The notes under the pieces were generated by a model. It saw only the letters and a list, made by a program, of their open reading frames with translations. It searched no databases and was not told the origin of the DNA. A stretch of 64,000 nt of DNA from CAWHNT01 sp963830775 (GTDB lineage: Bacteria; Pseudomonadota; Alphaproteobacteria; Geminicoccales; Geminicoccaceae): the NCBI GenBank assembly GCA_963830775.1, contig CAWHNT010000049.1, positions 1 through 64,000 of the forward strand, written 5' to 3'. Within the stretch, counting starts at the first letter, position 1, and every line of letters starts with the position of its first letter. Shown piece by piece: positions 35,983 through 46,056 of this stretch. The position numbers were made by a program, and so were the translations under genes.

Positions 35983-36079
35983 GCATCAGGAGCTGGTTCA
36001 ATAGCGGCAGGAGCTGCCCTGCGGCCGTGCAGCAGCGATCAACGATCAACGTTGCAGCCATACCCCGAGGAGGCCGGGA

Positions 36080-37171
36080 TCAGCTGGTCGTCGCCACGTG
36101 GTCGGCCACGAAGGCGCCGCGCTCGCCCATGGGCTTGATGGGTCCTGTCGTGGTGTCGCGGCGGGTCTGCAGCTCGAGCTCGGCGTTGAGCTCGGCACCC
36201 AGCATGACGGCGAAGGCCGAGATGTAGAACCACATCAAGGCCACGATGACGGCACCCAGCGAGCCATAGGCCGCGTCATAGGAGCCGAAATTGCTGACAT
36301 AGAAGGAGAACAGCAGCGAGGCCGCGAACCAGAGCAGGGCGGCGAGGAAGGAGCCGGGTGTCACCCAGTGCCACTCGGCTTCGGCCCGGGACGGGCCATA
36401 ACGGTACAGCACCGCCAGCGCCAGCATGACGAAGGCCAGGAGGAGCAGGAAGGACGCGACACGGATCGCCACCGCCGTCAGCGGTCCCAGCCACCAGAGC
36501 ACGAGGTTCAACACCGCCGGCAGGCCGACGATGATCGTCAGCGCCAGCAGGACGCCGAACAGGCCGCCCAGGGTGAACAGGAAGGACTCGAGGTTGAAGC
36601 GGAGGAAGCTGCGCTTCTCGGTCTCCTCGTAGGCGACGTTGAGGGCGGTGAGCATGGCCTTGGTGCCGGCCATCGCACTCCAGAGCGCGATCAGCATGCC
36701 GACGACGAGGCCCCAGCTCAGCTTGGTGCTGCCCGCCGCCGCCAGGTCGTGGACCCGCTGCGCGATCAAATCGTAGGTGGTGGGCGGCAGCACGTCGCGG
36801 ACGGCCTCGAGCTGGCGCTCCACGGTCAAGGGGTCGAGCACGAGCCCGTAAATGGAAATGAGCACCGAGATCGCGGGGAAAAGGGCCAGCAGGCTATAGA
36901 AACCACAGGAAGCGGCGACCATCGAAATCTGGTCGCCGGTCGCCTCGTTCATCACCCGCCTGATGACGGCCCACCAGCCGCGGGCCGGAATGTCGCTCGG
37001 CCGGCGAGCGTGCCGGCCGAGGTCCAGATCCTCTTGCGTCAACCGGATGTCGTCGGGTGATTCGACATCCTCGCGCTCAGGCTCAGGCCGGGGTACGGCC
37101 GGTGCCTGTGCTGCCACTGCCGCTCGTCGCGCCGGCGTGGCTCCCGGTCTGAGATGTTGACGCTGGCTCAT
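36080..37171 (-). CDS. YihY/UPF0761-family membrane protein
   Basis: 363 residues. After a charged N-terminal tail (about 80 residues) come six hydrophobic segments with family motifs DQISMVAASCGFYSLLALFP, LWSAMAGTKAMLTALNVAYE, VTPGSFLAALLWFAASLLFS and YGSLGAVIVALMWFYISAFA. Once called ribonuclease BN, the family is now seen as integral membrane proteins of unknown function. ATG 37171 lies 89 bases inside the upstream gene; a later start would remove the overlap. Last gene of the stress envelope operon. Confidence 0.85.
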   Translation of the reverse strand: MSQRQHLRPGATPARRAAVAAQAPAVPRPEPEREDVESPDDIRLTQEDLDLGRHARRPSDIPARGWWAVIRRVMNEATGDQISMVAASCGFYSLLALFPAISVLISIYGLVLDPLTVERQLEAVRDVLPPTTYDLIAQRVHDLAAAGSTKLSWGLVVGMLIALWSAMAGTKAMLTALNVAYEETEKRSFLRFNLESFLFTLGGLFGVLLALTIIVGLPAVLNLVLWWLGPLTAVAIRVASFLLLLAFVMLALAVLYRYGPSRAEAEWHWVTPGSFLAALLWFAASLLFSFYVSNFGSYDAAYGSLGAVIVALMWFYISAFAVMLGAELNAELELQTRRDTTTGPIKPMGERGAFVADHVATTS

Positions 37172-38912
37172 TCCGGGTGGTCCGTCCGACGTCGCCCTGA
37201 GTGCCGCTGCCATTGCCCTGCTGCTTGCCGCCGCTCAGCTCCTGCTTCACGGCATCCCGACCAGCAGCCACGGTCTCCTCGACGACGTGCCGGGCACGCG
37301 CCGCCACATCCTGCACGCGCTCCCGTGCGGCCGAGGCCACGCCGCCGACGCTCAGGTCGGTAAGACCCTCGCGCTCGGCCAACTCCCGGGCCGTGCCCAT
37401 CATGCTCTGGGCAACACGGCTGACGCCCTCGGTGGCCTCGGAGGCGGCATCGCGCAGACGCCCACGCACGTCCTCGCCGACCCCGCTCATCAGCTCCTGC
37501 TCATAGCGGGTCGGCGGCATCAGCAGGCCCAGCACCGCACCGATCGCCACACCGGCGGCACCGATGAGCATCGGCTGGTCCTGAACGAAGCTGACGCCCC
37601 GTCCGGCAGCGTTCGAGCCATAGTCATAGGCACTCGATACGGCCGACCGGCCAGCGCCGTAGAGGCTCTGCGCCGCATCCTGACCGCGCTCCACCAGGCT
37701 GCCGCCGGCAGCACCGGCCTGATCGCGCCAGCTCCGATAGCGCTCGGTCGCAGCCTCGACCGCCGCATCGACACGCTCGCGGTAGGCGGCGATCGTCTCG
37801 CCGACGCTCTGCGCCAAGCCCAGGACCGCACCCTTCGCGGCATAGACGCGGCCGTGATAGGCGTCCTCGGCCTCGTCGGCGGCACGCTGCACGGAGGCAC
37901 CGGCCTGGTGCGCCCGATCGGCCAGGTTCTCGATCGTGGAGCCGGTGTAGTCGCGGCTCTGGGCCCCGTAGCCGGTCGGGCTGTAGCCGGAGCGGCCGTA
38001 GCCGGCGTACCGGTCACCGGTCGAGTAGGTGCGCAGATGACGGCGCTCGGGTGCCGAAGCTCCCCCGCCCAGCCGACCCGACGCGATCAGCCATGCCGCA
38101 CCGGCGCCGATCAGCGCCCAGGGCAGCGGGTTGTCGCGGATGCTGCGCACAACGCCAGCGCCGAGATCGCCGCCGGTCTCATAGGCGGCATGACCGTAGT
38201 CGTAAGCCGCATCAACCGCTGCGCGTCCGTAGCCGTAGGCACCCTCGGCCGCCTCACGCCCATAACCTCTAACGCTCTGCATAGCCGATTGTCCTTGTTC
38301 TGCCATGTTCTGGCTCATCGCCCCCGCCCGATCGCGCCACTCGCGGTAACGCTCGCCGGCGGCGGAGGCGGCCGCATCGACGCGCTCGCGAAAGCTGCTG
38401 CCGGCCTCGTGCTCGTCCTTCCGCAGGCCGAAGACCTCACCGCGGGCCACATAGAGGCGGTCGTGGTAGGCCTCCTCGTCCTCGGCCGCACCGCGTGCGA
38501 TGCCCGTCTCGGCCGCACGAAGCCTGTCCTCGTAGTCCTCGACGGCAGCGTCGGCATAGGCACCGTGCGTGGTCCGGTACTCGTCCTGCCAAGCCTCGTG
38601 GGCCGGCATGTAGTCCGGCTCCTGACGTGGCCGCGGAGGCGGCACCGCAACGGGCTGCGGGCCGCGCGCGGTGGCGGCCAGAAGCCAGGCAATGCCGATC
38701 CCGGCCAGTGCGGCAGGGATAGGATGCTGCTTCACGGTGGCCATCAGGTTCTGGCCGAACTCGCCGCCACCGCTCGTCTTCAGATAGTCCACCGCCTGGT
38801 CGATCATCTCGCCCGGCGAGAGCTTCTGCTGGAGAGCATCGATGGTGGCGTCGAGACGAGCGCGGGTCTGCTCGAGATCGCGCTCGATCACCTCCGGCGT
38901 GGGCTCGGTCAC
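37083..38912 (-). CDS. DUF3618 protein with duplicated membrane module
   Basis: 609 residues from GTG 38912, which overlaps the stop of the gene upstream (GTGA). The first 60 residues are a DUF3618 domain (TPEVIERDLEQTRARLDATI, LQQKLSPGEMIDQAVDYLK) and a membrane segment. Then two copies of a module of about 170 residues: EAYHDRLYVARGEVFGL, FRERVDAAASAAGERYREWR and a membrane segment, repeated as DAYHGRVYAAKGAVLGL, YRERVDAAVEAATERYRSWR and a membrane segment. Tyr/Gly-rich linkers (YGYGRAAVDAAYDYGHAAYE) separate them. Likely an inner-membrane protein with long helical regions that supports the envelope under stress; mechanism unknown. Confidence 0.8.
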   Translation of the reverse strand: MTEPTPEVIERDLEQTRARLDATIDALQQKLSPGEMIDQAVDYLKTSGGGEFGQNLMATVKQHPIPAALAGIGIAWLLAATARGPQPVAVPPPRPRQEPDYMPAHEAWQDEYRTTHGAYADAAVEDYEDRLRAAETGIARGAAEDEEAYHDRLYVARGEVFGLRKDEHEAGSSFRERVDAAASAAGERYREWRDRAGAMSQNMAEQGQSAMQSVRGYGREAAEGAYGYGRAAVDAAYDYGHAAYETGGDLGAGVVRSIRDNPLPWALIGAGAAWLIASGRLGGGASAPERRHLRTYSTGDRYAGYGRSGYSPTGYGAQSRDYTGSTIENLADRAHQAGASVQRAADEAEDAYHGRVYAAKGAVLGLAQSVGETIAAYRERVDAAVEAATERYRSWRDQAGAAGGSLVERGQDAAQSLYGAGRSAVSSAYDYGSNAAGRGVSFVQDQPMLIGAAGVAIGAVLGLLMPPTRYEQELMSGVGEDVRGRLRDAASEATEGVSRVAQSMMGTARELAEREGLTDLSVGGVASAARERVQDVAARARHVVEETVAAGRDAVKQELSGGKQQGNGSGTQGDVGRTTRNEPASTSQTGSHAGATSGSGSTGTGRTPA

Positions 38913-39319
38913 GACACCTTCTCCTGCACGAGCCGGACGTCGCGGCGGAGGTTGGCGGCCGTGCGCTCCGGGGCGAGCCTGCCGGCCGAGAGGTCGTTCT
39001 GGCCCTTGCGGACCAGGAGATAGCCGACCAGGGCGATCACGACGCCGACCAGCAGCATCGCCACCCAGTCCCACATGAAGTTGGACAGCACGGTGACGAC
39101 GGCCTGCAGGATGAGGACCAGGGCCGGGATCGCCAGCACGGCCCCGATCGCCATCATCGCGACCGCGGCACCGACCTGGCTCACCTTCTCCTGCGCCTCG
39201 GTCTTGGCGAGGGTAAGCTCGTCACGAACGAGGCGCGTGCTGTCGTTGGCGAGGTCGCGCAGGAGCTCGCCGATCGATCGGCTCTCCGCCCCTGCACGAC
39301 CCTCGTGCAGGGTGGTCAT
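38909..39319 (-). CDS. DUF1469/holin-superfamily III-like membrane protein
   Basis: 136 residues. An amphipathic first helix (IGELLRDLANDSTRLVRDEL, LAKTEAQEKVSQ) is followed by two membrane segments (AAVAMMAIGAVLAIPALVLI and WVAMLLVGVVIALVGYLLVR) and a charged tail. This is the pattern of the YqjE/DUF1469 family, often next to YqjD-like and DUF3618 proteins in stress operons; it is not a phage lysis gene here. ATG 39319 overlaps the stop of the upstream gene by one base. Confidence 0.85.
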   Translation of the reverse strand: MTTLHEGRAGAESRSIGELLRDLANDSTRLVRDELTLAKTEAQEKVSQVGAAVAMMAIGAVLAIPALVLILQAVVTVLSNFMWDWVAMLLVGVVIALVGYLLVRKGQNDLSAGRLAPERTAANLRRDVRLVQEKVS

Positions 39320-40267
39320 CAGTAGGCGCTCCCGCTCGTGCCGGCCCCCGGGGCTGCCGTGCCGCCGCCGGTCGCTGCCGCCGCCCCCTGGACGTGGCGC
39401 TCGAACTCGGTGCTCGTGCGCTGCACATTGGGCTGGTTAGGGGTTCCGGAAGTGGATGAACCACCGCCGGAGGCAGGCGAAGTACCGGCCGTCGTCGAGC
39501 GGCCCGAGCCGGCCGCTGCGCCGTAATCGGCACCGGTGCCCGAGGTCGGCGAGCCGCCCGCGGTCCGGCCGGCGGTGCCTGCCCCGACGCCACGGCCGGC
39601 GCCGGCCATGCCGTAGTCGGCACCCGTGCCCGAGGTCGGCGAGCCGCCGCGCCCGGGCGGGTAGCTGGTGCTGCCGGCGGTGTAGCCGGCACGGGTGCCG
39701 TAGTCGCCGCGGCCATGGCTGACGCCCGACGAGTAGGCCTGGTGATACTGGCGCTCCATCGAGGCCCGCGACCAGCCGCGTCAGGGCAAAGCCGGCGGCC
39801 ACGGCCGCGCCCATGAACAAAGCGGGCTGACGGCGGCCGAAGCTCTCGAGCGAGCTCCATATGGTGTTGATATCACGGTGCCGGACCGCATCGGCGAAGC
39901 CGTCCAGCTCGCGGGCGCCGCGATCGATCAGCCCGGCGAGCCAAGCCTCGCGGTCGCGAAGCTCGTCGGCGGTCGAATGCGCCCGGTCGGCGATGGCACC
40001 GATCCGGTCGGCGACGCCGTCCTTCTGCTCCTCGGCCTTGTCAGCCAGGCCCTGACGCACGGCGCTCACTACGCCCAGCGCCTCGCTCTTCACGCTGCTG
40101 CCGATCTCGCGGGCCTCGTCGGCCACGTCGCGTGCAGCACCCTTCGCCTCGGCGGCGATGTTCCGGGCCTCGCCCTGCGCCCGCTGCGCCGTGACATCCG
40201 CATCCCGCTTGAGCCGGTCGGCCTCAGCTTGCACCGAACCGCTGCGCTGCTGCTCATGCTGGCTCAT
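39319..40267 (-). CDS. YqjD/apolipoprotein-like stress protein with low-complexity tail, one-base frame break
   Basis: First gene of the envelope operon. Residues 1-140 are long charged helices (DRLKRDADVTAQRAQGEARN, AKGAARDVADEAREIGSSVK), followed by a membrane segment (PALFMGAAVAAGFALTRLVA). The frame then breaks at the CCC run 39765-39767; removing one base continues into ASMERQYHQAYSSGVSHGRG and a Gly/Ser/Thr-rich tail holding two copies of GSPTSGTGADYG, ending on the start codon of the next gene. Probably bound to the inner membrane. An exact EcfG-type promoter lies 44 bases upstream. Confidence 0.78.
39521..39648. repeat. Two direct 38-base repeats in a stress gene
   Basis: Copies at 39521-39558 and 39611-39648 differ at two positions and lie 90 bases (30 codons) apart in register. 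They encode the repeated GSPTSGTGADYG of the low-complexity tail. Confidence 0.8.
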
Positions 40268-40310
40268 AGATGATACCCCTCGATCGTCATGATCGCCGTG
40301 TGGCCCAAGG

Positions 40311-40336
40311 AACGCCTTGTCTTTGGCTGAAGTTCC
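40311..40336 (-). promoter_or_regulatory. EcfG-type promoter for the envelope stress operon
   Basis: On the minus strand GGAAC, 17 bases, CGTT: exact consensus, 44 bases before the start of the first gene. The rest of the 347-base gap between this operon and the divergent phosphoesterase gene shows nothing else I can name. Confidence 0.75.
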
Positions 40337-40614
40337 CGCCGCACCCCCATTGCCGGCCGGGCAAACAAAATACCCGGGCCTTGCAAGTTCTGTGGCAAGC
40401 GAGGTGTCTCAGCCCGGGGCGCTGCCCGTACTTTCTCAACCGACGCCTGACGGTGGAGTTCCGCGGCTGCCGGAGCCGCCGCCCATAATCCGGCCAGCCC
40501 GCGCAAGCAGCTGCGTTGCGGTATGCATGCTCCACGACTGGAGCTCACCGCTCTCGCGCTCCGCGCAGGCTTCGGCTACCTCGATGGGTGCTGAGGCAGG
40601 GAATTCGGGCGAGG

Positions 40615-41313
40615 ATGAGCCTCAAGGTCGCGACCTACAATATCCACCGCTGCATCGGCACCGACGGGCGGGAGGATGTCGGGCGCGTGGCGGCCGTCCT
40701 CCAGGAGATCGATGCGCAGGTTGTGGGGCTGCAGGAGGCGGAGGCCCGGCCGTCGCGGACCAGCCGCAACCAGGCCCAGGAGCTGGCCCGCCGGCTGAAC
40801 CTCGAGCTGATCGAAGGACCGCTCCTGATCGAGGGTCATGGCCATTACGGCAACGCGCTCCTGAGCCGGCTGCCGGTGCGGCTCCTGCGCCGCAACCGCT
40901 TCGGCCGGATCGGCCTCGAGGCGCGCGGCTTCCTGCATGTCGAGGTGGCCGATCCGGACGGCCCGGTCTGGCACGTCATCGCCACCCATCTCGACCTGGG
41001 CCCCCGCGCCCGCTCGGCCCAGCTCAGGGTCCTGGCCCGCGAGCTGGCCCTGGCCCCGCACCCGGCGCTGATCATGGGCGACCTCAACGAGTGGCGGGGC
41101 TGGACCCGGGCCCTGGCCACGCTCCGCGGCGCCGGCAGGCTCCTGCCCGCCCGCCCGAGCTTCCCCTCGCGCCTCCCCCTCCTGGCGCTCGACCGCATTG
41201 CCGTGCGCGGCGCCCGCGTCGAGACCGGCCCCGTCGTCCACCGCACCGAGCTCAGCCGCCGCGCCTCCGACCACCTCCCGGTCTGGGCCATGCTGTCCGC
41301 CGGCCGCCTGTAG
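40615..41313 (+). CDS. EEP-family endonuclease/exonuclease/phosphatase
   Basis: 232 residues from ATG 40615. Family motifs: VATYNIHRCIGTDGRED, VVGLQEAEARPSR with the catalytic glutamate, HVIATHLDLGP, IMGDLNEWRGW with the Asp/Asn pair, and SDHLPVWA with the final Asp-His. Such enzymes cleave phosphodiesters in nucleic acids or inositol lipids; without targeting domains the substrate is open. No signal peptide, so cytoplasmic. Divergent from the stress operon. Confidence 0.88.
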   Translation: MSLKVATYNIHRCIGTDGREDVGRVAAVLQEIDAQVVGLQEAEARPSRTSRNQAQELARRLNLELIEGPLLIEGHGHYGNALLSRLPVRLLRRNRFGRIGLEARGFLHVEVADPDGPVWHVIATHLDLGPRARSAQLRVLARELALAPHPALIMGDLNEWRGWTRALATLRGAGRLLPARPSFPSRLPLLALDRIAVRGARVETGPVVHRTELSRRASDHLPVWAMLSAGRL

Positions 41314-41534
41314 GGCCTGAACGATCTCCCCCGTCTCCGCGGCGCCAATTCGGACCGCTCTGGCGCACATGGGCTCCTGAGCGCCTCAAGGCTCCTCATC
41401 TCCAGCAGGCGAAAACAGCCTGACCTGCCCGGAACTGTGGCCACGCCGGCCTCAGCTAAACCACCCCGAACGGCACGGTCCGCGACCCACTCTGGCCGCC
41501 GGCGTTCCCAAGGCTTTACAGAGACACATGAAGC

Positions 41535-41608
41535 TGGCTGGGGGACTTGGATTCGAACCAAGACTGCTCGGTCCAGAGCCGAGAGTTCTACCGTTAAACT
41601 ATCCCCCA
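41535..41608 (-). tRNA. tRNA-Gln (anticodon CTG)
   Basis: 74 bases with encoded CCA. Acceptor stem TGGGGGA pairs with TCCCCCA, the D arm reads TAGTTTAACGGTAGA, the anticodon stem CTCGG/CCGAG encloses loop CTCTGGA with anticodon CTG, and the T arm reads CTTGGTTCGAATCCAAG. All stems pair. Confidence 0.96.
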
Positions 41609-41663
41609 ACGGGCGCGCGTGACGCGCCGCGGTCGCTCCCGATATGGGGTGCATGGGGCCGTG

Positions 41664-42912
41664 TCAAGGGTGCTGGCTGCCGGATTCCTTCGCGAGCAGC
41701 GCGTCGAGGCGGGCCAGGCAGGCGGCGCGGTCGGGGGTGAAGTCATGGGTCTCCCACCAGTGCCTGACATGCCTCAGGAGAGCGCCGAGCTCAGGGCCGG
41801 GCGGGATGCCGCGGCTCTGGAGATCGTTGCCGTCCAGCGGGAACTCGGGTGCCCGCCAGTCGGTGGCCAGCGCCTCGACGGCATGGACTGAAGACGGATC
41901 TCCGCCGTCCAGGGCGACGGCGAGGCGGAGCAGGTCGAGGTACCGGGCGGTGCCGTGCGCATAGATGCCGTACCGGTGGGCGCGCCCGTCGGCGTGGGGG
42001 TCGGGTAGGGGAAGGCGCACGAGCGCCTCCAGCCGGTCCCGGTCCCGGGCCGACAGGCGTAGCCGGGTGGCGGTCTGCTCAACCAGCCGCCTTGTCGCTG
42101 CCGGCGCTGCGCAGGAGCACGGACAGGCGCAGAATGGCATCGGCATCCGGCCAGGCGGTGGCCAGACGCAGGAGGGGGGCGAAGCCTGGGGGCTCGGGAA
42201 GGATGCGGCGGAGCACGCCCGTGTCGCGCATCAGCTCGAGGGCCGGCACGGCACCTCCCGTCTCCAGGAGGCGCAGCAGCTCCTGCCGGACGCGCTCGCC
42301 GGAGAGGCGGTCGATGCCCGGCGCCAGCTCGCGGCAGGCCGCCAGCGCCGCCGCATCGGCCGGCGGCCGACCGAAGCGGCCGTAGAAGCGGAAGAAGCGG
42401 AGGATGCGGAGATAGTCCTCGCGGATCCGGGTGGCGGGGTCGCCGACGAAGCGGATGCGGCCGGCGCGGAGGTCGGCCTCGCCCTCGAACGGGTCGAAGA
42501 GCCGGCCCTCGCCGTCGCAGCTCATGGCGTTGATGGTGAGATCGCGGCGGGCGGCGTCCAGGACGAAGTCGTCGGTGAACGCGACCACCGCATGCCGGCC
42601 ATCGGTGGCCACGTCGCGGCGGAGCGTGGTCACCTCGTAATGGTGACGCCCGCCGTGCACGGTGACGGTGCCGTGCCTGAGGCCGGTCGGGATCACCTTG
42701 AGCCCGGCCGCCTCGCACAAGGCCATGACGCGCTCAGGCAGCTCCGCTGTGGCGAGGTCAAGGTCCGGCATGTCGATGCCAGGGTCGAGCAGCGTGTCGC
42801 GCACGCAGCCGCCGACGAACCGCGCCGGCCTGCCGCCTGCCGTGAGGGCCGCCAGGACACGCCGGCTCTCGGGTGCCCGCAGCCAGCGCGCCTGGGCCAG
42901 GGTGGCGCTCAT
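41664..42912 (-). CDS. cca: CCA-adding-type tRNA nucleotidyltransferase, one-base frame break
   Basis: Adds or repairs the CCA end of tRNAs. Head motifs: RFVGGCVRDTLLD, MPDLDLAT with the metal-binding DxD, RRDLTINAMSCDGEG and TRIREDYLRILRFFRF, with the RNA-binding tail after that (SARDRDRLEALVRLPL). The frame breaks near 42100-42105; removing one base joins the two halves (LLRSAAATRRLVEQTATRL) to a protein of about 415 residues, the usual length. Its ATG overlaps the stop of the NUDIX gene (ATGA). It lies 55 bases from the tRNA-Gln gene on the same strand. Confidence 0.9.
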
Positions 42913-43526
42913 GACCCCTGGCGCAGGACCCGGGCGAAGTTGACGAGGATGCCGGCCGTGGCCCCCCAGATGTAGCGGCCGGCATAGGGCAGCACGTAGA
43001 ACCGACGCCGGCGGCCGTTGCGTTCGTAGCTGTCCTGGCGGTGGTTGGCGGGGTCCATGACGAAGCCCAGCGGCAGCTCGAACAGCTCCTCGACCTCGAA
43101 GGGATCGGTGGTGAAACGCTCCGGCGGGTCCACCCAGCCCACCACCGGGTGGATGCGGAAGCCGGTGCCGGTGAGATAGGGACGCAGCTCGCCCAGCACC
43201 TCGACCCGGTCGGCGCTGAGCCCGATCTCCTCGTCCGCCTCGCGCAAGGCTGCGGCCACCGGGTCCTCCCCGGGCTCGAGCCGCCCGCCCGGCAGGCTGA
43301 TCTGGCCGGCATGGTCCTTGAGGTGGGCCGTGCGCTGGGTCAGGAGCACGGTCGGCCCCTCCGACCGCGGCACCAGGCCCAGGAGCACGGCGGCGGGCAC
43401 GCGCGTGGCCGCCGCATCGTGCCCTTCGTCGCCGCCGAGCCAGTCCGATGCGGGCTCCTGGCCAGCGGGCTGCGCCAATCGGGCACGCACGTTCTCGCGA
43501 GCGCTTGCCGCGTCCTCAGTCATCAC
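42909..43526 (-). CDS. NUDIX hydrolase, CoA pyrophosphatase type
   Basis: 205 residues. The NUDIX box is GGRLEPGEDPVAAALREADE followed directly by EIGL; the preceding LLTQRTAHLKDHAGQISLPG is the extended motif of CoA-diphosphatases (NudL/YeaB). It would split CoA or acyl-CoA into phosphopantetheine and 3',5'-ADP. The C-terminal YAGRYIWGATAGILVNFARV is also typical. Start ATG 43526 or the next codon; overlaps the DUF1285 gene upstream by about ten bases. Confidence 0.9.
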   Translation of the reverse strand: MMTEDAASARENVRARLAQPAGQEPASDWLGGDEGHDAAATRVPAAVLLGLVPRSEGPTVLLTQRTAHLKDHAGQISLPGGRLEPGEDPVAAALREADEEIGLSADRVEVLGELRPYLTGTGFRIHPVVGWVDPPERFTTDPFEVEELFELPLGFVMDPANHRQDSYERNGRRRRFYVLPYAGRYIWGATAGILVNFARVLRQGS

Positions 43527-44082
43527 CGCTGCCCAGGGTCCAGAAGCGGCCGCCGCTCCACACCCCGATCACGTCCGCGTGCTCCGGGTGCGGTTCCGCC
43601 AGCTCGACCAGCTGGTAATAGACCGGGCGCGCTATCCGCGCCTCCAGCCGATCGCGGACGAGGAGGTAGGGCACGGCCGCGTCACCGTGAGCGGCCAGAC
43701 GCAGCGGATGCCCGGCATCGAGCGGCACCCACTCCTCCAGATTGGTCCGGAACCGCAGCTGCCGGCCGGCGCCCTCGCCTTCGCTCTGCAGCTCGACCGC
43801 CGTGAACGGCACGTCGTCGACCTCGATCCGGCCCTGCTCGCCCGGCGTGATCAGCCAGTAGCTGCCGTCCTCCGCCCGGCGCAGGACGGTGGCGAACAGC
43901 TTCACGAGCGGCAGGCGGGCGATGGGCGAGCCGCGATAGTGCCAGCCGCCCTCGCGGTCGATCCGGATTTGGAACGAGCCACAGGCGCGCTCGCCGCGGA
44001 GTGCGGCTCGGAGCAGGGCGTCGGCGTCGAAGGCGGCTCTGGGCAAGGTGTTGGGTGCCGCGTGAAACGGGGTTGCGGTCAT
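43516..44082 (-). CDS. DUF1285 protein
   Basis: 188 residues matching DUF1285: CGSFQIRIDREGGWHYRGSP, IARLPLVKLFATVLRRAEDG, YWLITPGEQGRIEVDDVPFT and ARPVYYQLVELAEPHPE. No known activity; the family often sits just where it does here, between a moxR gene and a NUDIX CoA hydrolase plus cca. Divergent from moxR with 55 bases between. Confidence 0.9.
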   Translation of the reverse strand: MTATPFHAAPNTLPRAAFDADALLRAALRGERACGSFQIRIDREGGWHYRGSPIARLPLVKLFATVLRRAEDGSYWLITPGEQGRIEVDDVPFTAVELQSEGEGAGRQLRFRTNLEEWVPLDAGHPLRLAAHGDAAVPYLLVRDRLEARIARPVYYQLVELAEPHPEHADVIGVWSGGRFWTLGSGDD

Positions 44083-44137
44083 CTATCTATGAGGGCACGC
44101 TGTTGGAATCCAGAACAGGTGTTGGGCGGTGCAGCGC

Positions 44138-45127
<990 letters not shown>

Positions 45128-45145
45128 GCGCGCCCTAGCGCATCC

Positions 45146-46054
45146 GTGAGCACCACCGCGACATCCTCTGGCATCAGCGCCAGCACTGACCGGCTCCGGC
45201 AGCAGGCCGAGACCCTCAGCCAGCGCCTCCCCTCTCTGCTGGTCGAGGCCGACCGGGTTGCGGCCACCGTCGCACCCGGCGTGCATGGCCGGCGGCGTAC
45301 CGGGATGGGCGAGACGTTCTGGCAGTTCCGCCTCTACCAGACGGGCGATGCTGCCAGCGACATCGACTGGCGGCAGTCCGCCCGCTCGCGTCACCTCTTC
45401 ATCCGCGAGCAGGAGTGGGAAGCGGCCGAGAGCGTGTGGATCTGGTGCGACCTCTCGCGCTCGATGTCGTTCCGCTCGACCGCACCCTTGCCCGCGAAGT
45501 GGGAGCGCGCAGCCCTGCTGACGCTGGCCCTCTCGGCCCTCCTCGTCCGCGGCGGCGAGCGCGTGGCCCTGCTGGGTGGGGGCACCCGTCCCGCCAGTGG
45601 CCGCTTCGGCCAGGAGCAGCTCGCCCGCGCCCTGACCCAGGCTGCCGGCACGCGCGAGCCCCTGCCGCCGACCACGTCCCTGCCGCGCTATGCCCGCCTC
45701 GTGCTGATCTCCGACTTCCTGCAGCCGATCGACGTGCTGCGCCAGCGCATGGCCCATTTCGTCGGCCTGGGGGTACGGGCCAGCGTGCTCCAGCTCCTGG
45801 ACCCCGCCGAGGAGCTGCTGCCCTATGAGGGCAGGGTCCTGTTCGAGGGCCTGGAGCAGGAGGGGGCTGCGCTGATCGACAATGTCGGCAGCATCCGCAA
45901 GCGCTATGTCGAGGTGCTGCGCGCGCACCGGGAGACCTTGGGCGCCTTGTGCGGCCGGCAGCAGTGGCGCTTCGCCACCCACCGCACCGACCGGCCGGCC
46001 GAGACGGCACTTCTCTCCCTGGTGGCGATGCTGGCACCTCGAGCGCGGCACTGA
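45146..46054 (+). CDS. DUF58 protein
   Basis: 302 residues from GTG 45146. The DUF58 signature is GVHGRRRTGMGETFWQFRLY and DIDWRQSARSRHLFIREQEW; the rest is a degenerate VWA fold (WIWCDLSRSMSF in place of a full MIDAS). Partner of MoxR in the usual moxR-DUF58-Bat arrangement. 18 bases from moxR and two bases from the next gene. Confidence 0.9.
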   Translation: MSTTATSSGISASTDRLRQQAETLSQRLPSLLVEADRVAATVAPGVHGRRRTGMGETFWQFRLYQTGDAASDIDWRQSARSRHLFIREQEWEAAESVWIWCDLSRSMSFRSTAPLPAKWERAALLTLALSALLVRGGERVALLGGGTRPASGRFGQEQLARALTQAAGTREPLPPTTSLPRYARLVLISDFLQPIDVLRQRMAHFVGLGVRASVLQLLDPAEELLPYEGRVLFEGLEQEGAALIDNVGSIRKRYVEVLRAHRETLGALCGRQQWRFATHRTDRPAETALLSLVAMLAPRARH

Positions 46055-46056
46055 GC

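Noticed and set aside
38909..39319. Phage holin
   Set aside because: Matches DUF1469/YqjE-type membrane proteins and sits in a chromosomal stress operon with no phage gene near.
39521..39648. Repeat pair as part of a CRISPR or mobile array
   Set aside because: Only two copies, in codon register inside a low-complexity coding tail.
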